Shown: positions 31,258 through 40,547, counted from the first letter of the stretch. The stretch is 64,000 bases of DNA from Prevotella fusca JCM 17724 (GCF_001262015.1 NZ_CP012075.1:124001-188000); one strand, 5' to 3'. The notes: generated by a model from the letters alone, not told the origin. Translations and numbers: made by a program.

Positions 31258-33246
31258 CTAAAACTTGTATTCAACAAATGCTTCCATTGCCTCGTAGCAA
31301 GCAAGTCCTAAGTCATCATAGAGCTTGGCAGTACCACGGTTGCGGTCTTCTGAACGCTGCCAGAAGAGACGCTCGTCATTGCCAAGGAATGGAGCACTTT
31401 CCATCTGACTCTGATGCTTCAGGATAGAGTTACGTTTTGCACGGAGTTCCTCTGGGCTGATAGGAACACACATCTCGATGTTCTCAATTTCCCATTCTGC
31501 CCATGCACCACGATACATCCATACGCGGCAGTCCTTCAGCCACTCTGACTTAGCTTCCTTCTCAAGGTCGATAGCAGCAAGAACGGCGTCTGTACACTTA
31601 CGGTGAGTACCATGTGGGTCAGCCAAGTCGCCTGCTACATAAATCTGATGAGGCTGTACCTTGGTAATGAGTTCTCTAACGATGTTTACGTCTGCTTCGC
31701 CCATTGGGAGCTTCTCAATCTTACCAGACTCATAGAAAGGCAGGTCAAGGAAGTGAACATGGTCGAGTGGAATCTGATTGAAGGTAGAAGCTGTACGTGC
31801 CTCGCCACGACGGATAAGTCCCTTGATGGTACGAATGTCCTGTGTGTCGATGTCACCTTCCTTCTTATTCTTTAAGAACTCCTTAATCTCCTTGTACTTA
31901 GACTTGATAACCTCGTCTTGCTCACCAGCGAAGAGCTGATTGAAGCCATTGATGAAGTGCATGAAGCGTACAACTTCCTCGTCACCTACAGCAATGTTAC
32001 CTGATGTTTCGTAAGCTACGTGAACATCATGTCCCTGCTGTACCAAACGGCGAAGTGTTCCACCCATTGAAATAACATCATCGTCAGGGTGTGGAGAGAA
32101 TACAATCACTCTCTTTGGGAATGGATTAGCACGCTCTGGACGATAGGTGTCGTCAGCATCTGGCTTGCCACCTGGCCAGCCTGTAATTGTATGCTGGAGA
32201 TCATTGAAGATCTTAATGTTTGCATTGTATGCTGAACCATAGAGTGCAAGGAGTTCGCTAAGACCATTCTCGTTGTAATCCTTATTAGTCAACTTGAGGA
32301 TTGGTTTCCCTGTGACCTGGCAGAGCCAAACGAGTGCAGAACGTACCAGCTTGTCCGTCCATTTACAGGAAGCAACGAGCCAAGGGTGCTGGATACGTGT
32401 CAGCTTTGCTGCTGCTGAAAGGTCAATGGCAACGTGCGCATCGTTGTGTGTCTGCAGGAAAGATGCCGGAACCGCATCAGTAACCTTTCCTTCAACGGTC
32501 TTCTTGATGATGTCTGCCTTTTCTTCACCCCATGCAGTAAGGTATATCTTGCGAGCAGCGAGGATGGTGTTGACCCCCATTGTGATAGAACAGGGAGGAA
32601 CTGATTCCTGTGAACCGAAGCTCATCTTCATTTCTTCACGTGCAGTCTCATCAATAAGGATGAGGCGTGAGGCTGATGTAATACTTGAACCAGGCTCATT
32701 GGTTGCAATGTTGCCCATGCGTCCGATACCCAAGAGAATAACATCAAGCCCACCCAGTACTTTGATGTGCTGCTCATACTGGCGGCAATGCTCCTGTACT
32801 TCATCCTGAGCAATGGTACCATCTGGTGTAAAGATGTTCTCAACTTCAATATCAATATGATTCAGGAAACGCTCCTTCAGTTGGTTGATGCTTCGGTTTA
32901 CATTCTCAGCATTCAGTGGAAAATACTCATAGGCATTGAAGACGACAACATTCTTGAAACTAAGCCTTCCTGCCTCATGACGCTTGATAAGTTCCTGGAA
33001 GATTGGAGTGAGGGAGGAACCAGAGCCAACGCCCATAACATATTTTCTTCCTTCCTGTTCTCTCTTCTTGATATCAGCCTCAAGCTGGTTGGCTATGTTA
33101 ACAGCGCCCTCTTCTATCGTTGGGAAGATGTCTGTCGGAACCTTCTCAAAGCGTGTGATTTCAGAGCGTTCTATGGCAGTTGCCGGATGATAAAACTCCT
33201 CAGGTATTTGATTGAGTACTATTTGTGAACTTAAATTCAGTTTCAT
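31258..33246 (-). CDS. NagB-like pseudoenzyme fused to a LmbE/PIG-L deacetylase domain
   Basis: A 662-aa two-domain protein. Residues about 20-300 follow the glucosamine-6-phosphate deaminase fold, but catalytic positions are replaced: where NagB has MDEY this has NAYEY, and where NagB has [12 protein letters not shown] this has GRMGNIATNEPG. Residues about 370-640 form a LmbE/PIG-L domain with the zinc motif in VFSPHPDDDVISMGG and a later GDLADPHGTHRKC. PIG-L enzymes remove N-acetyl groups from sugars, so the likely job is N-acetylhexosamine deacetylation beside NagB (inferred). Such fusions recur in Bacteroidota, usually annotated as deaminase. Its ATG overlaps the nagB stop by one base. 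Confidence 0.9.
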   Translation of the reverse strand: MKLNLSSQIVLNQIPEEFYHPATAIERSEITRFEKVPTDIFPTIEEGAVNIANQLEADIKKREQEGRKYVMGVGSGSSLTPIFQELIKRHEAGRLSFKNVVVFNAYEYFPLNAENVNRSINQLKERFLNHIDIEVENIFTPDGTIAQDEVQEHCRQYEQHIKVLGGLDVILLGIGRMGNIATNEPGSSITSASRLILIDETAREEMKMSFGSQESVPPCSITMGVNTILAARKIYLTAWGEEKADIIKKTVEGKVTDAVPASFLQTHNDAHVAIDLSAAAKLTRIQHPWLVASCKWTDKLVRSALVWLCQVTGKPILKLTNKDYNENGLSELLALYGSAYNANIKIFNDLQHTITGWPGGKPDADDTYRPERANPFPKRVIVFSPHPDDDVISMGGTLRRLVQQGHDVHVAYETSGNIAVGDEEVVRFMHFINGFNQLFAGEQDEVIKSKYKEIKEFLKNKKEGDIDTQDIRTIKGLIRRGEARTASTFNQIPLDHVHFLDLPFYESGKIEKLPMGEADVNIVRELITKVQPHQIYVAGDLADPHGTHRKCTDAVLAAIDLEKEAKSEWLKDCRVWMYRGAWAEWEIENIEMCVPISPEELRAKRNSILKHQSQMESAPFLGNDERLFWQRSEDRNRGTAKLYDDLGLACYEAMEAFVEYKF

Positions 33247-34034
33247 TACAAGTTCTCCTTCTCTATGTCTTTAAAGTATTTGTATGTTTCTACAGTTAAC
33301 TTGTCTGTTGCACTTTCATCACACACAATGATACCGTGCTCGTGCATCTGTAGAGCACTGATTGTCCATTTCTGTGTGAGCGGACCTTCTACAACAGCAC
33401 GCAAAGCCTCGGCCTTGTTATGACCATTAACAAGAATCAATACCTCTTTTGCGTCCATTACTGTACCAACACCTACAGTCAATGCATGTACAGGGACTTT
33501 GTTTGGATCATTATCGAAGAAACGTGAGTTTGCAATACGTGTGTCTGAAGTCAAAGTCTTGATGCGTGTACGTGAGCGAAGTGATGAACCTGGCTCGTTG
33601 AAAGCGATATGTCCGTCGGGACCAATACCACCGAGGAAGAGGTCGATGCCGCCTGCTTCACGAATCATATCCTCATAGTGCTGGCACTCTGCCTCAAGGT
33701 TTTCTGCGTTACCATTCAGAATATGGATGTTCTCTTTTGGACAGTCTATGTGGTTGAAGAGGTGCTCAGCCATGAAAGAGTGGTAGCTCTGTGGATGACT
33801 CTCTGGCAGTCCGACATACTCGTCCATGTTGAATGTAACCACGTTCTTGAAGCTCACTCTGCCTTCTTTGTAAGCCTTTACCAACTCTGCATACATTCCT
33901 TCCGGTGATGAACCAGTTGGCAAGCCGAGTACAAATGGCTTCTCTTGATTCTTAGCAGCATTGATGCGCTCAATGACGTAGTTGGCTGCCCATTTAGATA
34001 ACTGTTCGTAGTTGGGTTCTATGATTAATCTCAT
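33246..34034 (-). CDS. nagB: Glucosamine-6-phosphate deaminase
   Basis: NagB (262 aa) converts glucosamine-6-phosphate to fructose-6-phosphate and ammonia, feeding amino sugars into glycolysis. Intact motifs: [14 protein letters not shown] (phosphate loop), [18 protein letters not shown] (catalytic Asp) and [19 protein letters not shown] (Asp and His of the active site). Full family length. It overlaps the next gene by one base (TAATG), implying translational coupling to the LmbE fusion. It is preceded by an AmpG-like transporter in the same operon. Confidence 0.96.
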   Translation of the reverse strand: MRLIIEPNYEQLSKWAANYVIERINAAKNQEKPFVLGLPTGSSPEGMYAELVKAYKEGRVSFKNVVTFNMDEYVGLPESHPQSYHSFMAEHLFNHIDCPKENIHILNGNAENLEAECQHYEDMIREAGGIDLFLGGIGPDGHIAFNEPGSSLRSRTRIKTLTSDTRIANSRFFDNDPNKVPVHALTVGVGTVMDAKEVLILVNGHNKAEALRAVVEGPLTQKWTISALQMHEHGIIVCDESATDKLTVETYKYFKDIEKENL

Positions 34035-34091
34035 AATCTATTGGTTTTAATTATTTTGGTTTGGTTTTATGTTAATAATTCTCTTCTATTT

Positions 34092-35408
34092 TTATGCTTC
34101 AATCTTTTCTTTTTTCGTCTTGTCTTCGTATGTGAATGGAACGAACCATGTTATCAGCAGCGCTGGGATGGTACATACCAATACGAAGATAAAGAACTGA
34201 CGATAACCTAACATGTCACTGAAAATACCACTCAACATACCTGGTAACATTACACCCAAGTTCATGATGCCACTTGCAAAAGCATAGTGTGCCATCTGGT
34301 GTTTACCAGGTGCAATCTGCTGCATCATAAAGAGTGAGAGTCCAACAAAGCCGAAACCATAGCCGAAGTATTCCATAACAATAGCCCCACCAATCAACCA
34401 AAGATTCTCTGGTTGATAGACTGCTAATAAAGTATAGGCGATAAATGGAATGTTAAAGATTAATGCGAGGGAGAAGAGGCTCTTCTGCAATCCTCTCCAT
34501 GCAATGTAATAACCCGCAAGGATAGAGCCAATAACGAAGGCTGCAGCACCGAAGGTTCCATAACAGAGTCCAATCTCTTGTTCACTTAATCCCAAACCTT
34601 GTTTGGCACGTGATGCCTTAAGGAAGAGAGGAACAATCTTCATTACAAAACCCTCTGCAAAACGATAGAGGATAATGAAGAATATATAATATATAATGTG
34701 TTTCTTCTTGAAGAAGTCAATGAATACCTCTATAAGTTCGTTTAATGATTCTTTTAATGACTTTGGCGAATCTGTTGTTGCCTTCTTTGGGTTTGGAAGG
34801 ATAAAGATGTGGTAACAGCCTATCACTATCATAATTGTAGCAATAATAAGCATGATAAACATCCATGCCTTTGTTACACCAAAATGCTCAATGAATGTAC
34901 CTGCAAGGTAGACCAATCCACCTGTTGCAGCAATCTTAGCAATGTTATAGAAGGCTCCCTGCCAACCAATCCAGCGTGCCTGTTCTTCATTTGAGAGTAC
35001 AGACATATAGGTTCCGTCTGCAGCAATATCATGCGTAGCACCACTCAGCGCAATAACTGCAAGTATTGCAATCGTGACAGAAAAGAAGAATGGAAGATGA
35101 AGGGCAAAGGCTACTAATGCAAAAAGCACACCTGTAAGTAGCTGTGTCAGAACAACAAAGAATTTCTTTGTTTTATAAATCTCTAAAAACGGACTCCATA
35201 AGGGCTTTAAGGTCCAAGGAAGCATGATGAGGGAGGTCCAAAAGGCTATCTGTTTATCAGATACTCCCATTCCTTTATACATAAGTGTACAAACCATGTT
35301 GAGCACAACGAAAGGCATACCCATGGCAAAATAAAGCGTAGGAACCCATGTTGCTGGACTATGCACCATCTTGTTTTCCTCTTTTAGGTTCTTAGGGTTT
35401 AGACTCAT
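34092..35408 (-). CDS. AmpG-like MFS transporter
   Basis: A 438-aa inner-membrane transporter with about twelve helices. The pattern near the N terminus (TLYFAMGMPFVVLNMVCTLMYKGMGVSDKQIAF) and GATHDIAADGTYM resemble the AmpG/acetyl-CoA-transporter branch of the major facilitators, whose members carry anhydro-muropeptides and N-acetyl sugars. As first gene of an operon with nagB, a deacetylase, sialidase and GH123, its substrate is most likely N-acetylglucosamine or a related amino sugar; sialic acid is possible but no sialate lyase is nearby. Substrate is inferred only. Confidence 0.8.
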   Translation of the reverse strand: MSLNPKNLKEENKMVHSPATWVPTLYFAMGMPFVVLNMVCTLMYKGMGVSDKQIAFWTSLIMLPWTLKPLWSPFLEIYKTKKFFVVLTQLLTGVLFALVAFALHLPFFFSVTIAILAVIALSGATHDIAADGTYMSVLSNEEQARWIGWQGAFYNIAKIAATGGLVYLAGTFIEHFGVTKAWMFIMLIIATIMIVIGCYHIFILPNPKKATTDSPKSLKESLNELIEVFIDFFKKKHIIYYIFFIILYRFAEGFVMKIVPLFLKASRAKQGLGLSEQEIGLCYGTFGAAAFVIGSILAGYYIAWRGLQKSLFSLALIFNIPFIAYTLLAVYQPENLWLIGGAIVMEYFGYGFGFVGLSLFMMQQIAPGKHQMAHYAFASGIMNLGVMLPGMLSGIFSDMLGYRQFFIFVLVCTIPALLITWFVPFTYEDKTKKEKIEA

Positions 35409-35584
35409 TTTCTTTAATTAATATTTTCTAAGAAAGTAACAGCTGAAGAGCTACTTGTACTTATCTGCGAGGCTTCATTTAACTTTAATTTACCAATGAG
35501 ATAGGTTTGTAGCTCTTAAAGCTATACTTCTTTGATTTCAGACCTAATATATAACTCATAGAAATGTATTTTATTGTATGCGTT

Positions 35585-35616
35585 TTTGGTTTATTCGATG
35601 AAAATATCTAATTTTG
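35585..35616 (+). promoter_or_regulatory. Promoter of the GH29 gene
   Basis: TTTG (35585-35588), 20 bp, then TAATTTTG (35609-35616). This is a full match to the Bacteroidota -33/-7 pair at normal spacing, 47 bp before the ATG at 35663. Confidence 0.7.
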
Positions 35617-35662
35617 CCGCAGAATTTCATTTTTGCATTTATAAATCATTACCTATATTCTT

Positions 35663-37207
35663 ATGTGGCTGAATTCTTATTCCCATTTTTTGAAGGCAAC
35701 GATAGCTTGTACAGGCTTATTATTCTCATCGGTAGTTCTTCCTGTGGTTCATGCCCAGGAACAGAATGTTGTTGTAATTAATCCGACGGATTCCCCTGCT
35801 GATATTGTTCATAAGGCAGCAAATGTTGTTCCGTCTGAACGTCAGTTCAACTGGCAGCGTCAGGAACTTACAGCTTTCTTGCATTATGGTGTAAATACTT
35901 ATACTGGTAGAGAGTGGGGCGATGGCAAGGAGTCACCGGCTATCTTCAATCCTACTGACCTCGATGCAGACCAGTGGATACGTGAGTTGAAATCGGCTGG
36001 TTTCAAGTGTGCCATCCTTACCTGTAAGCATCACGATGGTTTTTGTTTGTGGCCATCAGCCTATACAGAGCATAGCGTGAAGCATTCTCCATGGAAGGAT
36101 GGTAAGGGCGACGTGGTACGTGAGGTGAGCGATGCCTGCAAGAAGTATGGTATGGATTTCGGCGTTTACCTTTCTCCTTGGGACCGTAATTCGGAACTTT
36201 ATGGAACTGAGGCTTATAACGATTTCTTTGTTAAGCAGTTGACAGAATTGCTGACCCTGTATGGTAAGGTGAGCGAAGTGTGGTTTGACGGTGCTTGTGG
36301 TGAAGGTCCTAATGGAAAGAAACAGGAGTATGACTTCGTACGATGGTATGAACTTATCCGTAAGTTGCAGCCAGAGGCAGTGATTGCTGTAATGGGACCT
36401 GACGTGCGTTGGGTTGGTACTGAAACTGGTCGTGGTCGTGAGATGGAATGGAGTGTTGTTCCAAAGGATAATCTTGACCAGGATGCAATTGCAAAGAATT
36501 CACAGCAGGAGGTGTTGACTGCACCTGTTGGCGATATGATGGGGCAGGACCTCGGTAGCCGTAAAAAGATTGAGAAGGCAAAGTCACTTGTCTGGTATCC
36601 GGCTGAGATTGACGTCTCTATCCGTCCAGGTTGGTTCTATCATGAGGCACAGGACAGCAAGGTGAAGTCGCCAAAGGAACTGATGGATATCTATTTTACT
36701 TCTGTCGGAATGAATGGTGTACTTCTGTTGAATCTCCCTCCTAACAAGGAAGGTAAACTTGCTGATGCCGATGTTAGGAGTCTTCGTGGTTTCCGTCAGT
36801 TGTATGCTACTACCTTTACTGATAATCTCTTGGCAAATGCTAAGGTTACTTGTGCGCTTTCAGAGGGTAAGAGTCGCAATGTCGTTGACCATAATTATGA
36901 TACATCTGTATTGCCAAAAATGAAGGATGGTAAAGCTGTCTTCCAGTTCAAACTGAAGAATCCAGCTACTTTCAACGTTCTTTCTGTGCAGGAGGATATC
37001 CGCAAGGGACAGCGTGTAGAGAAGTTCTCACTTGAGGTGAAGGATGCAAAGGGCAACTGGAAGAGGGTGACAGAGGGTACAACCGTAGGCCATAAGCGTT
37101 TGTTGAAGTTCCCTGTAGAGACTGCTAAGGAGGTGCGCCTTATCATCAGTGAGGTGCGTGCCGTACCTGCTATCTCTGAGATTGGTTTGTACCGATTAAG
37201 AGATTAG
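35663..37207 (+). CDS. Alpha-L-fucosidase (GH29)
   Basis: A 514-aa exported GH29 fucosidase. A signal peptide ends near VVHAQ. The barrel contains FLHYGVNTYTGREWG, CAILTCKHHDGFCLWPS and SEVWFDGACGEGPNG, whose Asp (about residue 209) is the predicted nucleophile. From about residue 400 there is a beta-sandwich (NVLSVQEDIRKGQRVEKFSLEVKD). The sequence is of the 1,3/1,4-fucosidase style (GH29-B) seen in mucin degraders, a judgement from memory. It faces away from the sialidase operon; together they attack fucose, sialic acid and GalNAc caps of mucin or Lewis-type glycans. Confidence 0.92.
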   Translation: MWLNSYSHFLKATIACTGLLFSSVVLPVVHAQEQNVVVINPTDSPADIVHKAANVVPSERQFNWQRQELTAFLHYGVNTYTGREWGDGKESPAIFNPTDLDADQWIRELKSAGFKCAILTCKHHDGFCLWPSAYTEHSVKHSPWKDGKGDVVREVSDACKKYGMDFGVYLSPWDRNSELYGTEAYNDFFVKQLTELLTLYGKVSEVWFDGACGEGPNGKKQEYDFVRWYELIRKLQPEAVIAVMGPDVRWVGTETGRGREMEWSVVPKDNLDQDAIAKNSQQEVLTAPVGDMMGQDLGSRKKIEKAKSLVWYPAEIDVSIRPGWFYHEAQDSKVKSPKELMDIYFTSVGMNGVLLLNLPPNKEGKLADADVRSLRGFRQLYATTFTDNLLANAKVTCALSEGKSRNVVDHNYDTSVLPKMKDGKAVFQFKLKNPATFNVLSVQEDIRKGQRVEKFSLEVKDAKGNWKRVTEGTTVGHKRLLKFPVETAKEVRLIISEVRAVPAISEIGLYRLRD

Positions 37208-37242
37208 GCTATTATTCTAAGGCTTATTACAATAAGTTATAT

Positions 37243-37275
37243 AAAAAAGGACGCACAGTTTGTGCGTCCTTTTTT
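37243..37275. terminator. Bidirectional terminator after GH29
   Basis: A 15-bp perfect stem AAAAAAGGACGCACA/TGTGCGTCCTTTTTT with a 3-nt loop; good on both strands, between convergent genes. Confidence 0.92.
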
Positions 37276-37316
37276 ATATAATAATACTTATTCTTTATTA
37301 CAATATCAGTTCTTAT

Positions 37317-38102
37317 TTATCTCAAAGTATGTTGATTTTTGATTTCGACCTGCTTTGCAATCTCTCTTAATAGTTCATTGCTAATGGCAATAGAGAGTTG
37401 TGGAACATTTCGGTTGTTTATAGTAGAAATAACTTTAGCTTTGCCGAAAATATCCTGTGTTAGTTGTTGGTCCTTACGCAAAGCATCAGCGTATGGTCCA
37501 CAAGCGAGGATAACTGTGTCGAAATGTGACCAAAATGATTTTGTTTCTTTCATAAGGTCAAAGCGTTGACGGATATTTTCTTCTGTTTCTTGTCTCTCTT
37601 TTACAGATAGTCCATAATTATTTACTCTACATTTTTCATTCAATTCTGTGATAAAACAGTCTTTATAAAAGTCAATTGTAGAGATGTTGACAGGATTATC
37701 AAGTTTCCCAAGTTCTCTGATATAATTGATGAGTTTCTGATAATTATACCAAGTAGCAGATGTTCCACCAGCACCCGAAATAATCTTATCACCTTTCTTC
37801 CTCTCAATAGTGAATCGTTGAGGTTTATTATATGGAGCAAATGGACAAAATGTTTCCCAACTTCCATCCCACTGTGGGATTTCCTCTTCATTAATAAATC
37901 CATGTCCTTTTTCCACTAAATTCATCCATTGATTATAGTTATTAGAACATTCTTGCTGCTCTGAGGTACTTCCTTCTTCGTGGGCACATTCCTTACCAGT
38001 GATTAGTATTTTGGCATTTGGGTTACCCAATCCAATGTAATTTTTCACTTCTTTCTGTGAAAACTTCATTAATAACTCTTGAAAAGCGTTGATTAGTTCC
38101 AT
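37317..38102 (-). CDS. Hypothetical protein, possibly of uracil-DNA-glycosylase fold
   Basis: A 261-aa protein without signal or membrane segment. The start of the conserved part, KNYIGLGNPNAKILITGKE, has the shape of motif 1 of the uracil-DNA glycosylase superfamily (GNPNAKI followed by an active-site strand). Later VILACGPYADALRKD resembles the strand-loop that follows, and GNPN...GKECAHEE lacks the usual catalytic Asp or Asn in an obvious place. No iron-sulfur cysteines are visible. Function uncertain. It is the last gene of a group with a NAGPA-like protein, a LytTR regulator and SanA; the 93-bp gap before it makes co-transcription possible. Confidence 0.6.
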   Translation of the reverse strand: MELINAFQELLMKFSQKEVKNYIGLGNPNAKILITGKECAHEEGSTSEQQECSNNYNQWMNLVEKGHGFINEEEIPQWDGSWETFCPFAPYNKPQRFTIERKKGDKIISGAGGTSATWYNYQKLINYIRELGKLDNPVNISTIDFYKDCFITELNEKCRVNNYGLSVKERQETEENIRQRFDLMKETKSFWSHFDTVILACGPYADALRKDQQLTQDIFGKAKVISTINNRNVPQLSIAISNELLREIAKQVEIKNQHTLR

Positions 38103-38195
38103 AGTTTTAAGTTTATGAATTTATCTGTTTTAATTTAATAAAAGCATGAATGGTTTGTCTGTAAGTCTTTATCTCTCAAGCTGTATTTTATTGGT

Positions 38196-39080
38196 TTATT
38201 GTTTCTTAAATATCAATAAGTTATCTGCATACCCCTTCCAATCAGCCACTCCACAAATACTATCTGTTGGGGTGCGATAGAAGGTGTTGCCGTTGTTTCC
38301 ACCTGTCAGATAGATAGCGTCAGTAAAACCGTAGTCGGAAAGGGCTTGTGCAAAGTCGTAGAGGGATTCTTTATGGATTGTCTCAACATACCAAATCGTT
38401 GTAGAGCCTGCCTTACGTGCTAATGCACAGCGTGTCACTTTTCCCTTTAAGGCAAACTGCTCCTCACATATTTGTCCTGCCGATACGAGGGCAAACTGGC
38501 GGAACATACTGCCGTTGTGGGCTTTTACATACTCCTTTATAGTATCGTCTTGACCGATGCCAATTTGCCATTTATTGCCAACGATGGCTACAAAGCCAGC
38601 CTTGCTGTGACCGTTTGCATATTCCTTGCCTTGATAGACAAAGTCGCCAATGTACTTGTATTGATGGTTTTCATCCCAATAGTAATCCCAACCATGTGTA
38701 ACAAGGCAGACCGTAGAGTCAATGACCGAAGGGACTGTGCGGGATAGGGTAGGCGTGAGTCCGTGCAGTTCGTATAGTCTCATACTTACTCCATAGAGTG
38801 AGTCTACCTTCATTGTCACACCTTGCAGAGAATCTGATGGCATCTTTTCCAAGTCGCAAATGATTTCAGTTGAGGTGCGACTTAGCGGGTAATCAAAGGA
38901 AAGTGTACGGTTATTTGCTTTCTGCCAGAAGTAGACGGTTGCAGCAGAGAGGGAGATAAAAACAAGCGCAACAAGTCCTGCCCACCATCTGCGGGATGCT
39001 GGCTTCTGCTTGTCTTCTATCTGAGAAGGTTTGAAGTCCGTACCTCCTAAGAACTGAATATCGTCGTCATTATAACTCAT
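38196..39080 (-). CDS. Membrane-anchored phosphodiester-glycosidase-like (NAGPA/DUF2233) protein
   Basis: A 294-aa protein. A cytoplasmic head of about 30 residues leads to one membrane helix (WWAGLVALVFISLSAATVYFW), so the rest is extracytoplasmic. The C-terminal half (RCALARKAGSTTIWYVETI, then LYDFAQALSDYGFTDAIYLTGGNNGNTFYR) follows the NAGPA pattern, where a Asp-Gly-Gly motif is usual; here the motif is TGGNNGNT, so the key acidic residue is absent. Its first codons overlap the LytTR gene end by 11 bp, so they are translated together. Function may be binding or altered hydrolysis. Confidence 0.65.
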   Translation of the reverse strand: MSYNDDDIQFLGGTDFKPSQIEDKQKPASRRWWAGLVALVFISLSAATVYFWQKANNRTLSFDYPLSRTSTEIICDLEKMPSDSLQGVTMKVDSLYGVSMRLYELHGLTPTLSRTVPSVIDSTVCLVTHGWDYYWDENHQYKYIGDFVYQGKEYANGHSKAGFVAIVGNKWQIGIGQDDTIKEYVKAHNGSMFRQFALVSAGQICEEQFALKGKVTRCALARKAGSTTIWYVETIHKESLYDFAQALSDYGFTDAIYLTGGNNGNTFYRTPTDSICGVADWKGYADNLLIFKKQ

Positions 39081-39447
39081 TTTGCTTTTGTTTTATACCC
39101 TCTTCAAGGAGTTGCAGTGCCTTGTGGGAAATAGAATCGAGAACTATCTTTTGTGACAGTTCCTTTCTCCATAGGCTCAGCTGGTCCTTTTTTGTGTCAA
39201 TTCTACTGATATAGTGAAGGTTGAGTACATATTGTTTACCCACCCTTACAAATACGATTTCCTGCTGTCGCATCTGTTGGTCAATAAGTTCTGTGATGGT
39301 TTTGAGGTTCATCCATAGCTGTATCTCCTCCCCATTTGAAAGTGTCATCACACAGTAGTTGCCGTCTGACCGGATATAAAGAATCTCGTCAAACGCCAGT
39401 CGCATCATTTCTGTGCTTCCGTTTTGTATGATTAACAGCTGTTTCAC
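39070..39447 (-). CDS. LytTR-type DNA-binding protein
   Basis: A 125-aa protein that is almost only a LytTR domain: MMRLAFDEILYIRSDGNYCVMTLSNGEE, then MRQQEIVFVRVGKQYVLNLHYISRID. It lacks the receiver domain of two-component regulators, as seen in stand-alone LytTR proteins whose partner is a membrane protein. The open frame begins with GTG; an ATG inside the domain is less likely. It has its own TAnnTTTG promoter. The overlap with the membrane protein next to it suggests a LytTR-membrane-protein pair, by analogy with LytTR regulatory systems. Confidence 0.8.
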   Translation of the reverse strand: MKQLLIIQNGSTEMMRLAFDEILYIRSDGNYCVMTLSNGEEIQLWMNLKTITELIDQQMRQQEIVFVRVGKQYVLNLHYISRIDTKKDQLSLWRKELSQKIVLDSISHKALQLLEEGIKQKQNEL

Positions 39448-39478
39448 TACTTATTGCCAACAATTTATTATAGTACTG

Positions 39479-39486
39479 CAAATTTA
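39479..39486 (-). promoter_or_regulatory. -7 element for LytTR gene
   Basis: TAAATTTG on the minus strand, 32 bp before the GTG start, matches TAnnTTTG. Confidence 0.5.
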
Positions 39487-39560
39487 GTAAATAAAAGCTA
39501 TACTCTCGTTTCTTTGTTGAGAAAATATCTCTCCTTTGGACTATCAACTGCATAGAATCT

Positions 39561-40196
39561 CTACTTGCAGAAGTCTTTTCGGTGTGTAACGTGCAAGTCA
39601 ATGAAGAGTTTAACCCTTGCCAGTAACTCTCTTATATGTGTCCATATAGCCCTTGGATGGCGCACGTCGTCGGCATTATACCCCACGGCATTGATGTTCA
39701 TCTCGTCTGCTAAGAAGATGCTGCGTTCGTTATGCCACTTCTGAGAGATGATAATCATGTCATGTACATCGAAGTTTTGTTTTATATTCCTCATAGAGAG
39801 TAGGGTGCGATAGCCTTGTCCGTCCATCGTGATGACACTGTCAGGTACGCCTCTTTTCATCAGGTCTTGGCGCATTGTCTGTGGCTCGTCATAACCTTCT
39901 CGCTTGTCTCCACTGATGATGAGCTGTCTGAACTTTCCATGTTTGTAAAGTTCTGCTGTGGCATTGATGCGTGCCATGTAGAAGGCACTCGGCTTTTTAC
40001 CGTCCCTTGCCTTTGGGTTTGTGCCGAGCAGTAAGGCTGTCTCCATTTCAGGAACGTTGTTGATGTCGTTGAATGTCCTGCCTTCTGCATTCTTGTCAAC
40101 GATAAAGTTACAGAGTACGACTACGGCTCCGAGTAAGGTAATGATAGCGATAGTGGAGTAAATGATTCGCTTCTTCCTCTGTTTGTTTCTTTTCAT
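39561..40196 (-). CDS. SanA/YdcF-type envelope protein (DUF218)
   Basis: A 211-aa protein of the DUF218 family (SanA, YdcF). I start at MKRNKQRKKRIIYSTI, with one membrane helix (IIYSTIAIITLLGAVVVLCNFIV). The periplasmic part has ALLLGTNPKA, then ARINATAELYKHGKFRQLIISGD, EPQTMRQDLMKRGVPDSVI and HDMIIISQKWHNERSIFLADEM, typical for the family. Members influence envelope permeability (SanA and vancomycin exclusion), but the enzymology is not settled. Single gene with a TAnnTTTG promoter at 40276-40283. Confidence 0.85.
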   Translation of the reverse strand: MKRNKQRKKRIIYSTIAIITLLGAVVVLCNFIVDKNAEGRTFNDINNVPEMETALLLGTNPKARDGKKPSAFYMARINATAELYKHGKFRQLIISGDKREGYDEPQTMRQDLMKRGVPDSVITMDGQGYRTLLSMRNIKQNFDVHDMIIISQKWHNERSIFLADEMNINAVGYNADDVRHPRAIWTHIRELLARVKLFIDLHVTHRKDFCK

Positions 40197-40275
40197 TTTT
40201 ATTTGAATTAAATATACCAAGTTGTCATACACTTTAATGTGTCTTGTCTTGATACTTTTTTAAATAATCTCGGTG

Positions 40276-40283
40276 CAAAGTTA
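40276..40283 (-). promoter_or_regulatory. -7 element for SanA-like gene
   Basis: TAACTTTG on the minus strand, 80 bp before the ATG at 40196, matches TAnnTTTG. Confidence 0.45.
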
Positions 40284-40378
40284 GACTTTATCTTCTACCT
40301 ACTCTCATCCTTTTTCTCCCTGCTGATGAAATAGTGTTCAGGCTGTATGAAACGTAGAATTTATAATTCAAAATTCAC

Positions 40379-40453
40379 AATTATGATTACCGATTGTAGG
40401 ATAGTTCAAAGTTCAAAATTATGATTATCGATGTAGGATAGTTCAAACGTCAA
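40379..40453. repeat. About 38-bp tandem duplication
   Basis: Two near-identical units, each with AATTATGATTA, CGATTGTAGG or CGATGTAGG, and ATAGTTCAAA. A partial third lies upstream. It is outside the mobile element. Confidence 0.6.
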
Positions 40454-40547
40454 AGTTTAAAGTTGAGCTGTCAACTATCTTTACAAAATGATGAGATATT
40501 AAACTAAAAAATCCTCTGAAAATACTTGTTTTAAGTGTTTTTGTAAG

